Below are positions 8,726 through 17,084 of a stretch of 64,000 nucleotides of DNA, in pieces. A program made the translations under genes and the position numbers. The stretch lies in the NCBI RefSeq assembly GCF_042429235.1, contig NZ_JBHMBA010000009.1, one strand, 5' to 3'. This DNA is from Arthrobacter_B citreus. Its GTDB lineage: Bacteria > Actinomycetota > Actinomycetes > Actinomycetales > Micrococcaceae. Position 1 is the first letter of the stretch; each line of letters begins with the position of its first letter. The notes under the pieces were generated by a model. The model searched no databases and was not told the origin of the DNA. It worked only from the letters and a program-made list of their open reading frames with translations.

Positions 8726-10281
8726 AGGGCCCCTCCCTCGGTTTGGGTGTCTTCCGGCGCGGCTTCGTGGGCCAGTGCCTCTTCGGCGGTCATGCCGGCC
8801 ATCATCAGGCCCAGCACGTTCCGCGGCGTTCCGCCGGGCACGATGCCCATCAGGCGGCCGCTGTACAGCACTGCAATGCGGTCACCGAGTTCCAGGACCT
8901 CGTCCAGTTCGGTGGATACGATCATGACCGGCGTTCCGGCGTCCCGTTCGGCAATAATCCGGCGGTGCAGGAACTCGATGGATCCGACGTCGACGCCGCG
9001 GGTGGGCTGGCTGGCGATAAACAGGGCGAGCGGACGGGACAGCTCCCGCGCCATGACCACCTTCTGCTGGTTGCCGCCGGAGAGCGTGCCGGCCAGAGCC
9101 GCCGCTGACTGGGTGCGGACATCGAATTCGGCAATTTTCGTGTCGGCGTTCGCCGCCACAACGGCGGGCTGCATCGACAGGCCCCGGGCAAAAGGCGCCT
9201 CGTTGTACTGATTCAGAACCAGGTTTTCCGCAACCGAGAACGTTCCGACCAGCCCATCCACGGAGCGGTCTTCGGGAACGAAGCCGACGCCTGCGTCAAT
9301 GATGCTGCTGGTCTTCTTGCCCACCAGTTCGCGGCCGTCCAGCCTGATGGAACCCGTGACGTGTTCCTGCAGACCCATGATGGCTTCGGTAAGCTCCGTC
9401 TGGCCGTTGCCCTGGACTCCGGCGACGGCCAGGATTTCACCCTTGGCTATCCCGAAGCTGAGCCCGTTGACCACGGGCTGCCCGCTGCCGGAGACCACGG
9501 TGAGGTCCTTCACTTGGAAGGTTTCCTCACCGGGAGCGGCGGGTTCCTTGCCCAGGCTCAGGCTGACGGAACGGCCGACCATCATGGCGGCCAGTTCAGT
9601 GGTGCTGGCGGAGGGTTCCGCGGAGCCGACCACCTTGCCGCGCCGGATCACGGTGATCACGTCGGATACGGCTTTGACCTCGCGCAGCTTGTGCGAGATG
9701 AAAACCACGCCCTTGCCGTCATTGGTCAACTGGCGCATGATCGCCAGCAGTTCGTCGGTCTCACGAGGGGTGAGGACGGCCGTTGGCTCGTCGAGGATCA
9801 GCACCTCGGCATCCCTGATCAGCGCCTTGATGATCTCCACGCGCTGCTGGACGCCCACCGGAAGATCCTCGACCACGGCATCGGGATCAACGTCGAACCC
9901 GTACTGGTCGGAGATTTTGCGGATACGTTCGCGGGTGGCCTGCAGGTCCAGCGCTCCGGCCAGGCGGGTGGACTCATTGCCGAGGGCAACGTTCTCCGCG
10001 ACGGTGAACACCGGCACCAGCATGAAGTGCTGGTGCACCATTCCGATGCCGGCCGCCATGGCGTCTGAGGGTCCGTTGAAGACTACCGGCTTGTCGTCGA
10101 GGAGGATCTGCCCCTCGGTCGGTTCGTAGAGTCCGTAGAGAACGTTCATGAGCGTCGATTTTCCGGCGCCGTTTTCACCCAACAGGCTGTGTACCTGTCC
10201 GGGCTCGACCACGAGGTCGATGTGGTCGTTGGCCACCAGCGAACCGAATCGCTTGGTGATGCCCTTGAGTTCGAGTTTCAC
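8722..10281 (-). CDS. Nucleoside ABC transporter ATP-binding protein with two nucleotide-binding domains
   Basis: The 519-residue protein has two fused ABC domains, the architecture of RbsA/NupO-type importers. The N-terminal domain has Walker A GENGAGKST (residues 35-43), a degenerate signature LPVGVQQRVEI and Walker B VLILDEPTAVLTP. The C-terminal domain has the degenerate Walker A GVQGNGQTEL, a full LSGGNQQK signature and Walker B LALFIASQPTRGVD, with Gln where a catalytic Glu is usual. Only the first site is therefore expected to hydrolyse ATP, as is common in this subfamily. It lies 124 bases downstream of the BMP lipoprotein gene, across a strong hairpin. Confidence 0.93.
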   Translation of the reverse strand: MKLELKGITKRFGSLVANDHIDLVVEPGQVHSLLGENGAGKSTLMNVLYGLYEPTEGQILLDDKPVVFNGPSDAMAAGIGMVHQHFMLVPVFTVAENVALGNESTRLAGALDLQATRERIRKISDQYGFDVDPDAVVEDLPVGVQQRVEIIKALIRDAEVLILDEPTAVLTPRETDELLAIMRQLTNDGKGVVFISHKLREVKAVSDVITVIRRGKVVGSAEPSASTTELAAMMVGRSVSLSLGKEPAAPGEETFQVKDLTVVSGSGQPVVNGLSFGIAKGEILAVAGVQGNGQTELTEAIMGLQEHVTGSIRLDGRELVGKKTSSIIDAGVGFVPEDRSVDGLVGTFSVAENLVLNQYNEAPFARGLSMQPAVVAANADTKIAEFDVRTQSAAALAGTLSGGNQQKVVMARELSRPLALFIASQPTRGVDVGSIEFLHRRIIAERDAGTPVMIVSTELDEVLELGDRIAVLYSGRLMGIVPGGTPRNVLGLMMAGMTAEEALAHEAAPEDTQTEGGAL

Positions 10282-10342
10282 AAAACCCCAACCAATCTGT
10301 TCGAAAGTGCCGTGTGGGAGGAAAAGCCGCTACGCACAGACA

Positions 10343-10383
10343 AACCGCCATGTCCCGCAGCGAGGCTGCGGGACATGGCGGTT
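10343..10383 (-). terminator. Perfect 18-bp intra-operon hairpin between BMP lipoprotein and ATPase genes
   Basis: The arms 10343-10360 and 10366-10383 are perfectly complementary (left arm begins AACCGCCATGTCCC) around the loop CGAGG. It begins 22 bases after the lipoprotein stop codon. On the minus strand it is followed by GTCTGTGCG, without a T-run. The position suggests partial termination or 3'-end stabilisation of the lipoprotein mRNA, giving excess binding protein over transporter. Confidence 0.8.
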
Positions 10384-10405
10384 GCCTGCGGGCAGTCCGG
10401 GCCTG

Positions 10406-11497
10406 CTACTGCTTGGGGCTGGACTTTGAATCGACCGTGATTTCACCGGAGATGATCTTGGCCTTGAGGTCATCGATGGCTGACTTGACCTCGTCCGGAA
10501 CGGTGGCTTCCTGGTCGTGGAACGGAGCCAGGTCCACTCCGCCGTTCTCCAGGGTGCCAACGTACGGCTCGGAGCTGAAGTTGTCGTCAGCGGTTTCCGT
10601 GACGACTTCCTCAACGGCCTCGCCCATGAGCTTCATGACGGAGGTCAGGATGTACTCCTGGCCGATGCCGGCGGTCAAGTAGCCGTCCGAGTCAACCCAT
10701 ACGGCCTTGACGTCCTTGCCGCCGTCGTTGGCTTCCACGACGGCTTCCATGGTGCCCAGGCCCACGGGTCCGGCAACCGGCATGATGATGTCCGCGCCTT
10801 CGTTGATGAAGTTCTGGGTCAGCGTCTTACCGGCGGCACGGTTGTCGAAGCTGTCCACGAAGGAATCGCTGCCGAGAAGCTTGACGTCGGTGCCGTTCTC
10901 CTCGTTGTAGTACTTGATGCCGTCGGCGAAGCCCTCCATGAAGATCGTCACGGTGGGGATGTTCATGCCGCCGTAGGTCGCTACGGTGCCAGTCTCAGTG
11001 GAACCCGCTGCGACATATCCGGCCAGGAACGCGGCCTGGGCCGTGTCATAGATGATCGGCTTGACGTTCTCGAGCTCGATGGCGTTGTCATCGACGATGG
11101 CGAACTTGGTATCCGGGTTCGCTTCGGCGGCATCCTTGGTGGCGTCGGACAGCAGGTAGCCGACGGTTACCGTCAGGTTGCAGCCGGCATCCACGGTGCT
11201 GTTCACGTTGTTGGTGTAGTCGGATGAATCCTTGGACTCGACTTCACGGGTCTCGATGCCCAGCTTGTCCTTGGCCGCCATCAGGCCCTCGTACGTGGAC
11301 TGGTTGAACGAGCGGTCATCCCAGCCACCGGCGTCGGAGACGATGCAGCCGGTGAAGTCGCTCTTTGCCGCAGCCTCAGAGCCGCCGTCGTTCTCCTCGG
11401 GTGCGGCACCGCAGCCCGAAAGCAGGAGCGCCGAGACGCCGAGCATGGCGGCGGAAACGCCTGCGTTGCGCTTGAAGCTGCGCGGGAAGTTCTTCAA
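10406..11497 (-). CDS. BMP family (PnrA-like) nucleoside-binding lipoprotein
   Basis: The 363-residue substrate-binding protein of the adjacent importer. It starts at TTG 11497, with GGAGG four bases upstream, and begins LKNFPRSFKRNAGVSAAMLG. A basic n-region, hydrophobic core and lipobox LLLSGC place the lipidated Cys near residue 30. The BMP fold follows: GCIVSDAGGWDDRSFNQSTYEGL near the N-terminus, then AAFLAGYVAAGSTETGTVATYGGM. The frame is open 67 codons further upstream but lacks a signal there. The call as nucleoside-specific comes from the operon with cdd and deoA. Confidence 0.92.
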   Translation of the reverse strand: MKNFPRSFKRNAGVSAAMLGVSALLLSGCGAAPEENDGGSEAAAKSDFTGCIVSDAGGWDDRSFNQSTYEGLMAAKDKLGIETREVESKDSSDYTNNVNSTVDAGCNLTVTVGYLLSDATKDAAEANPDTKFAIVDDNAIELENVKPIIYDTAQAAFLAGYVAAGSTETGTVATYGGMNIPTVTIFMEGFADGIKYYNEENGTDVKLLGSDSFVDSFDNRAAGKTLTQNFINEGADIIMPVAGPVGLGTMEAVVEANDGGKDVKAVWVDSDGYLTAGIGQEYILTSVMKLMGEAVEEVVTETADDNFSSEPYVGTLENGGVDLAPFHDQEATVPDEVKSAIDDLKAKIISGEITVDSKSSPKQ

Positions 11498-11749
11498 TGT
11501 TCCTCCAGGAATGAAATGGGAGCCACGCGCAGGATGCTTCTTTCGAGCGCTCGGGAGTGAGCGTTGCGGAGTCGCGCGTGGTGCAGCGTTCCGTCCATCG
11601 TTGGACCGCGGCATGCCTATCCTATGGGTAACGCCGGTCACTGTGAGACACATAACCCTTATGGGCGGACATTGTTTACATGTTGTTATTATTTGCAAGC
11701 AAATGACGCAGATTGTCTCGCCGTGACGTGCTCATCAACCGGTGCCGGA
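11498..11749 (-). promoter_or_regulatory. Leader and promoter region of the nucleoside operon
   Basis: These 252 bases separate the M20 amidohydrolase stop from the lipoprotein TTG. The part at 11640-11710 is markedly AT-rich for this genome. It contains a CRP-like site at 11642-11657 (plus-strand reading TGTGA-N6-TAACC, one perfect half), an overlapping CATAA-CCC-TTATG dyad at 11651-11663 and a possible -10 TAGGAT at 11619-11624 (minus strand). No open frame or riboswitch fold was recognised. Promoter assignment is inference. Confidence 0.4.
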
Positions 11750-12973
11750 CTAGTGGCGCAGGCCCCGGGCCGCACGCACTGCGGCCGCCGCCATCACGCT
11801 GACCCCGCAGCTGATGGCCAGTTCATCCGGGTTGTAGTCACCGCGGTGCAGGTCATAGGTTTCGCCGCCGGGCGTGCGCGTGCCCAGCCGCATCAGGGCA
11901 CCGGGGACCGCCTGCGTCATCCAGGCGAAATCCTCGCCTCCCATCGACTGCGGGGCCAGCACTATTGAGTCCTCCCCCAGTTCGGCGCGGGCGGCGGCTT
12001 CGATCAGGCTGGTTTCAGCGTCGGTGTTGATCACCGGCGGCACGCCCCTGGTGTGCTCCAGCGTGACGTCGACGCCGAAGGGAGCGGCAATCTGCCGCAC
12101 GACGTCGTCGAGCAGTTCGCCCGCTGCGTACCATGCCTCGGCATCCAGGCAGCGCATGGTGCCGGACATGAACCCGTGGCCGGGGATGGCGTTGGGTGCG
12201 GAACCGGCGTGCATCTGGCCCCAGACCACTGAAACGCCGCTGCGTACGTCGATCCGCCGGGAAAGAACCGCTGGGACGCTGACCGCAATCTCCGCGAGGG
12301 CAAAAACGAGGTCCTCGGTCAGGTGCGGCCGGGAAGTGTGCCCGCCCCTGCCGGAGAGTTCAATCCGAATGGTGTCCGATGCCGAGGTGATGGCGCCGAT
12401 GCGTGTTCCCACGTTGCCGGCATCAATGCGCGGATCGCAGTGCAGCGCCACGATCCGGGGTAGCCCCTCCAGCACGCCCTGCCGAATGACCCCCAGCGCA
12501 CCGCCGGGCATGACTTCCTCCGCGGGCTGGAAGATGATCCGGACGCGCCCGCCCAAGCCTCCTGCGGCATGCAGTTTGGCGAGGACCTGCGCAACACCCA
12601 CCATGACCGTGGTGTGGATGTCATGCCCGCAGGCATGGGTGATGCCGGTATTAACAGAGGCGTACGGAAGGTTTGTTTCCTCCAGCACAGGCAGGGCGTC
12701 AATATCGGCACGCAGGCCGATCAGGAGCGGGCCGTCACCGATATCCACGTACGCACCGGTGCCGTCCAGCCGGACCGGTGCCAGTCCAGCGGCTTCGAGG
12801 GTCTCGACAATTTTGTCAGTGGTGCGGAATTCCTTCGTGGACAGCTCAGGGTGCCGGTGAAGGTCCCGCCGGAACGCGATCAGATCTCCCAGCAGCGGAG
12901 CGACGCTTCCGCGCATCGACGGTACCGGGGAGCTGTTCAGTGGGATAGTAGGCACAACTTCAAGATTAGCCAC
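11750..12973 (-). CDS. M20 family amidohydrolase (hippurate hydrolase/IAA-amino acid hydrolase-like)
   Basis: A 407-residue metallopeptidase-fold amidohydrolase that probably removes an acyl or amino-acid group from an amide. Visible motifs are RRDLHRHPELSTKEF, GLRADIDALPVLEETNLP, HACGHDIHTTVMVG (metal ligands) and FQPAEEVMPGGA, with the dimerisation lid domain between. The last metal His falls in APQSMGGEDFAWM. Start is GTG 12973; an ATG 19 codons later is possible and neither has a good ribosome binding site. It lies upstream of, and on the same strand as, the nucleoside operon, but 252 bases away. The substrate cannot be read. Confidence 0.88.
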   Translation of the reverse strand: MANLEVVPTIPLNSSPVPSMRGSVAPLLGDLIAFRRDLHRHPELSTKEFRTTDKIVETLEAAGLAPVRLDGTGAYVDIGDGPLLIGLRADIDALPVLEETNLPYASVNTGITHACGHDIHTTVMVGVAQVLAKLHAAGGLGGRVRIIFQPAEEVMPGGALGVIRQGVLEGLPRIVALHCDPRIDAGNVGTRIGAITSASDTIRIELSGRGGHTSRPHLTEDLVFALAEIAVSVPAVLSRRIDVRSGVSVVWGQMHAGSAPNAIPGHGFMSGTMRCLDAEAWYAAGELLDDVVRQIAAPFGVDVTLEHTRGVPPVINTDAETSLIEAAARAELGEDSIVLAPQSMGGEDFAWMTQAVPGALMRLGTRTPGGETYDLHRGDYNPDELAISCGVSVMAAAAVRAARGLRH

Positions 12974-13024
12974 TGAGGCTGCTGTTACGGGAACCGTGTG
13001 ACGATAACGGCGGACCCGGGAGGC

Positions 13025-14164
13025 CTAGAGCACGTCCGTGTCCCCGCTGGCCTTAAGATGCTCCACAGCTTTCTTGACCTCCTGCGCATGCTCCTTGGTG
13101 GTAACCAGCAGCGCATCCAGGGTGTCCACAATCACGACATCCTCGATGCCGATCAGCGCAATGACCCGCTTAGTGTCGGACACGACAATCCCGGAGGCGT
13201 TTTCGGAATAGACCCGGGCGCCGTCGCCCATGACAGTGAGGTCGCTGTTCTCGGCGGCCGGGTTAAGCCGCCCGATGGCCGCAAAGTCGCCAACGTCATC
13301 CCAGTTAAAGATGCCCGGGATCATGGCAACGTCTCCGGCCGCCGCGGCCGGCTCGGCCACCGCATAGTCAATGGCGGTCTTGGGCAGCGTGGGCCATACC
13401 CGGCGCACCACTTCCCGGCGGGCGGGAGTGTCCCAGGCATCCGCAATCTCCATCAGGCCCGTGTGCAGTTCGGGTTCGTTTGCCAACAGGTGCTTGAGCA
13501 TCAGCTCCACCGGGGCAACGAACATTCCGGCGTTCCAGCTGTAGCGGCCGTTCGCCAGGTAGGTGCGTGCCACGTCCTCGGATGGCTTCTCCACGAACTC
13601 GACGACGGCGTGCGCGGTGGGTGCGCCGGCAATCTCAAGCTTGTCCCCGGCCCGGATGTACCCAAAACCGGTGGCTGCATGCGTTGGATGGATGCCGATG
13701 GTCACGATGTACCCCTGGGCAGCCGTGTGGATGGCCTCGCGCACGGCATCCTGGAACACCTCCACCGGAGTGATCACCTGGTCCGCGGCGAAGGACCCCA
13801 TGATGATGGTCGGATCCCGCTTATAGAGGATGGCTGCGGCCAGGCCGATGGCGGCAGCGGAGTCTTTGGGCTCGAGCTCGAGGACAAGGTTTTCATTCGT
13901 GATTTCCGGCAGCTGCTTCCGCACAGCCTGCCGGTGGAGGGTCCCCGTGACCACCATGACGCGGTCTCCGCTGAGCGGACGCAGCCGGTCATAGGTCGCC
14001 CTGATGAGCGTTGAGCCGGAGCCCGTGAGGTCATGCAGGAATTTGGGGGCGGCGGCACGGGACAGCGGCCACAGCCGTGTTCCCACACCGCCTGCCGGGA
14101 TCACACCGTAAAAGCGGTCGAAGTCCACGGAGGATAAATTGGGTTCTACCGGTTCTGTACTCAT
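13025..14164 (-). CDS. manC: Mannose-1-phosphate guanylyltransferase
   Basis: It makes GDP-mannose from mannose-1-phosphate and GTP for cell-envelope glycans. The nucleotidyltransferase signature GVIPAGGVGTRLWPLSRAAAPKF is at the N-terminus, followed by MGSFAADQVI and VEFVEKPS. GIFNWDDVGDFAAI near residue 290 is the conserved segment of the GMP family. The 379-residue single-domain length means it lacks the C-terminal isomerase domain of bifunctional enzymes. ATG 14164 is preferred; a TTG three codons upstream is in frame and neither has a clear ribosome binding site. It is divergent from sdhC across about 215 bases. Confidence 0.9.
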   Translation of the reverse strand: MSTEPVEPNLSSVDFDRFYGVIPAGGVGTRLWPLSRAAAPKFLHDLTGSGSTLIRATYDRLRPLSGDRVMVVTGTLHRQAVRKQLPEITNENLVLELEPKDSAAAIGLAAAILYKRDPTIIMGSFAADQVITPVEVFQDAVREAIHTAAQGYIVTIGIHPTHAATGFGYIRAGDKLEIAGAPTAHAVVEFVEKPSEDVARTYLANGRYSWNAGMFVAPVELMLKHLLANEPELHTGLMEIADAWDTPARREVVRRVWPTLPKTAIDYAVAEPAAAAGDVAMIPGIFNWDDVGDFAAIGRLNPAAENSDLTVMGDGARVYSENASGIVVSDTKRVIALIGIEDVVIVDTLDALLVTTKEHAQEVKKAVEHLKASGDTDVL

Positions 14165-14229
14165 CAGAGCCAAGATTAGCCGACGGAACCGGGGGCGGAC
14201 CTGAGGCGGACCCGCGGGCCCCCTGCGGA

Positions 14230-14291
14230 TGTAACGAGCGTCACATGATAGGGCCGCCTAAATTGAAAGCGCTCGGCCGGGCACCTAGATT
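14230..14291 (+). promoter_or_regulatory. sdhC promoter with CRP/GlxR-like operator
   Basis: A near-consensus promoter is visible: -35 TTGAAA (14263-14268), a 17-base spacer and -10 TAGATT (14286-14291). Seventeen bases upstream of the -35 lies TGTAA-CGAGCG-TCACA (14230-14245), nine of ten matches to the CRP/GlxR consensus TGTGA-N6-TCACA. The leader to the GTG start of sdhC is then about 80 bases. The hexamers are read directly; use in the cell is inferred. Confidence 0.65.
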
Positions 14292-14378
14292 ATGCTTGAG
14301 CTTATATTGCTGTCGCACCGGCGTCATCACTGCGTGGAAGACACGCCAGCGCCGCTGCGCCGCAGGGAGGAAAATTCA

Positions 14379-14759
14379 GTGTCGAAGTTACCAGCAGGCA
14401 CTCTTTACCGCGGCCGCGAAGGCCAGTGGTCTTGGGTTGCACACCGTATTACCGGCGTGGTGATTTTCTTCTTCCTTTTGGTCCACGTGTTGGATACCTC
14501 ACTGGTGCGAGTATCGCCGGAGGCCTACAACGTCGTGATCGGCGCATACAAGAACCCCGTCATGGGCCTCGGCGAGCTCGGCCTCGTCGCCGCCATCGTG
14601 TTCCACGCCTTCAACGGCGTGCGTGTGATCCTGATCGATTTCTGGAAGAAGGGCCCCAAGTACCAGCGCCAGATGCTGTGGAGCGTTGTCGGGCTTTGGG
14701 TTATCACCATGATCGGCTTCTCCATTCGCCACCTTCCCATCGTTTTCGGGGGTCACTAA
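14379..14759 (+). CDS. sdhC: Succinate dehydrogenase cytochrome b556 subunit
   Basis: One of two membrane anchors of complex II. The 126-residue protein starts at GTG 14379, with GGGAGG nine bases upstream, and begins VSKLPAGTLYRGREGQWSWV. Motif SWVAHRITGVVIFFFLLVHVLD carries the conserved Ser/Arg/His of the SdhC quinone and haem region. A second segment holds AAIVFHAFNGVRVI. Three membrane helices are evident. It is the first gene of sdhCDAB. The frame runs 29 codons further upstream but without SdhC-like sequence. Confidence 0.94.
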   Translation: MSKLPAGTLYRGREGQWSWVAHRITGVVIFFFLLVHVLDTSLVRVSPEAYNVVIGAYKNPVMGLGELGLVAAIVFHAFNGVRVILIDFWKKGPKYQRQMLWSVVGLWVITMIGFSIRHLPIVFGGH

Positions 14760-14762
14760 GCC

Positions 14763-15242
14763 ATGAGCACCACAACAAACGACGCCGCTTCCATCGAGGC
14801 TCCCCGCTCCGGCCGCATTGCCCCGAAGTACGCCCGCACGCCGGGCGGCAAAGGCAACTTCGAGATGCTGGCATGGCTGTTCATGCGCATCTCCGGTGCC
14901 ATTCTGATCGTGCTCATCTTCACCCACCTCTTCGTCAACCTGATGGTGGGCGACGGCATCCACGCCGTGGACTTCGGTTTTGTCGCCGGCAAGTGGGCCA
15001 GCCCGCTGTGGCAGGTCTGGGACCTGGTCATGCTGTGGCTCGCCATGTTGCACGGCACCAACGGCGTCCGCGTCATCATCAACGATTACGCGGATAAGAA
15101 CTCCACGCGGATGACGCTGAAGAGCATTCTCTACATTGCTTCGCTCGTGATTATCGTGCTCGGCACCCTGGTGATCTTCACCTTTGATCCCTGCCCCGCC
15201 GGAGCTCCCGCGGACCTCCTCGCGGACTTCTGCAAGGCGTAA
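14763..15242 (+). CDS. sdhD: Succinate dehydrogenase hydrophobic membrane anchor subunit
   Basis: The second anchor of complex II, 159 residues with three predicted membrane helices. The first helix contains LFMRISGAILIVLIFTHLFV, with the Ser, Arg and His positions expected to contact quinone or haem. A second conserved patch is MLHGTNGVRVIINDY. The C-terminus PCPAGAPADLLADFC is extracytoplasmic or cytoplasmic tail without known function. It starts three bases after sdhC and is followed by a 75-base spacer with a stem-loop before sdhA. Confidence 0.93.
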   Translation: MSTTTNDAASIEAPRSGRIAPKYARTPGGKGNFEMLAWLFMRISGAILIVLIFTHLFVNLMVGDGIHAVDFGFVAGKWASPLWQVWDLVMLWLAMLHGTNGVRVIINDYADKNSTRMTLKSILYIASLVIIVLGTLVIFTFDPCPAGAPADLLADFCKA

Positions 15243-15250
15243 CCGCAGCG

Positions 15251-15276
15251 TCCGCTCCCCTGAAGGGGCGCGGACA
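15251..15276 (+). other. Stem-loop in the sdhD-sdhA spacer
   Basis: GTCCGCTCCCC (15251-15261) pairs with GGGGCGCGGAC (15266-15276) with one mismatch around a TGAA tetraloop. It lies nine bases after the sdhD stop and has no T-run. It may mark an mRNA processing or stability boundary between the anchor and catalytic genes. Confidence 0.6.
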
Positions 15277-15317
15277 TCCACGAACGTTTCCAAGTTTCAA
15301 CAGAAAGAGCATCTGGT

Positions 15318-17084
15318 ATGCAGGTCCATAAGTACGACGTCGTAATTGTCGGCGCCGGCGGCGCCGGTATGCGTGCCGCCATTGAATCCGGCCAGCGCGC
15401 ACGTACGGCGGTACTGACCAAGCTGTACCCCACCCGCTCGCACACTGGTGCGGCTCAGGGCGGCATGTGCGCAGCACTGGCCAACGTCGAAGAAGACAAC
15501 TGGGAATGGCACACCTTTGACACCGTCAAGGGCGGTGACTACCTGGTGGACCAGGACGCAGCGGAGGTCATGGCCAAAGAGGCCATCGACGCCGTGCTGG
15601 ACCTGGAAAAGATGGGCCTGCCGTTCAACCGCACGCCCGAAGGCCGCATTGACCAGCGCCGTTTCGGCGGTCACACCCGTGACCATGGCAAGGCCCCGGT
15701 CCGCCGTGCCTGCTACGCCGCCGACCGCACCGGCCACATGATCCTGCAGACGCTGTACCAAAACTGCGTCAAGCACAATGTGGAGTTCTACAACGAGTAC
15801 TACGTGCTCGACCTTCTGACCGTCACCGACAGCTTCGGCCAGAAGCGCGTTGCCGGCGTCGTGTCCTACGACCTCGCCAGCGGTGAGCTGCACGTCTTCC
15901 AGGCCAAGTCAGTGGTCTTCGCCTCCGGCGGTGCCGGCAAGGTCTTCAAGACCACCTCGAATGCCCACACCCTCACCGGTGACGGCATGGGCATCGCGTT
16001 CCGCCGGGGCATCCCCCTGGAGGACATGGAGTTCTTCCAGTTCCACCCGACAGGCCTCGCCGGCCTGGGCATCCTGCTCTCCGAAGCAGCCCGCGGAGAA
16101 GGCGCCATCCTGCGCAACTCCGAGGGTGAGCGCTTCATGGAGCGTTACGCCCCGACCATCAAGGACCTGGCGCCGCGTGACATCGTGGCACGCTCCATGG
16201 CCAACGAAGTCCGTGAAGGCCGCGGCTGCGGTCCGAACAAGGACTACGTCCTCCTGGACCTCACGCACCTGGAACCGGCGCACATCGACGCCAAGCTCCC
16301 GGACATCACCGAGTTCGCCCGCACCTACCTGGGCGTGGAGCCGTACACGGAGCCGGTGCCGGTCTTCCCGACCGCGCACTACGCGATGGGCGGCATCCCG
16401 ACCAACATCAAGGCCGAGGTCCTCCAGGACAACGACACCGTGATTCCGGGCCTGTACGCCGCCGGTGAAGTGGCCTGCGTCTCGGTGCACGGTTCCAACC
16501 GCCTGGGCACCAACTCCCTGCTGGACATCAACGTCTTCGGCAAGCGCGCCGGCATCCATGCCGCCGAGTACGCGCTGACCGCCGACTTCGTGGACCTGCC
16601 GGAGAACCCGGAAGCCGCCACCATCGAGCTGCTGGACCTGGTCCGCAACTCCGAGGGAACCGAGCGGGTTGCCGAGATCCGCCGCGACCTGCAGAACACC
16701 ATGGATGCCAACATGCAGGTGTTCCGCAGCGCGGATACCCTCAACCAGGTGCTGACCGACATTGCATCGCTCGAAGAGCGGTACAAGAAGATCAGCGTCC
16801 AGGACAAGGGCAAGCGCTTCAACCTGGACCTGCTGGAAGCCGTGGAACTGGGCTTCCTGCTGGAACTGGCCAAGGTGATGACCGTGGCTGCCCTGCACCG
16901 CGAAGAATCACGCGGCGGGCACTTCCGCGAGGACTTCCCCGAGCGTGACGACGAGAATTTCATGAAGCATTCAATGGCGTACAAGGTTGACGAAGCCGCC
17001 AATGCCGAGCACACCGCGGGCATTCGACTGGACACCAAGCCGGTCATCTTCACGCGCTACGAGCCGATGGTGAGGAAGTACTAA
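15318..17084 (+). CDS. sdhA: Succinate dehydrogenase flavoprotein subunit
   Basis: The catalytic subunit oxidises succinate to fumarate with covalent FAD. The 588-residue protein has the dinucleotide motif DVVIVGAGGAGMRAAIES, then the FAD-attachment site RSHTGAAQGGMCAAL. Substrate-binding features include the FHPTGLAGLGILLSEAARGEG segment and HYAMGGIPTN, and the C-terminal domain has LHREESRGGHFREDFPERDD. Ribosome binding site AGAAAGAG precedes the ATG. It overlaps sdhB by one base (TAATG), indicating coupled translation. Confidence 0.98.
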   Translation: MQVHKYDVVIVGAGGAGMRAAIESGQRARTAVLTKLYPTRSHTGAAQGGMCAALANVEEDNWEWHTFDTVKGGDYLVDQDAAEVMAKEAIDAVLDLEKMGLPFNRTPEGRIDQRRFGGHTRDHGKAPVRRACYAADRTGHMILQTLYQNCVKHNVEFYNEYYVLDLLTVTDSFGQKRVAGVVSYDLASGELHVFQAKSVVFASGGAGKVFKTTSNAHTLTGDGMGIAFRRGIPLEDMEFFQFHPTGLAGLGILLSEAARGEGAILRNSEGERFMERYAPTIKDLAPRDIVARSMANEVREGRGCGPNKDYVLLDLTHLEPAHIDAKLPDITEFARTYLGVEPYTEPVPVFPTAHYAMGGIPTNIKAEVLQDNDTVIPGLYAAGEVACVSVHGSNRLGTNSLLDINVFGKRAGIHAAEYALTADFVDLPENPEAATIELLDLVRNSEGTERVAEIRRDLQNTMDANMQVFRSADTLNQVLTDIASLEERYKKISVQDKGKRFNLDLLEAVELGFLLELAKVMTVAALHREESRGGHFREDFPERDDENFMKHSMAYKVDEAANAEHTAGIRLDTKPVIFTRYEPMVRKY

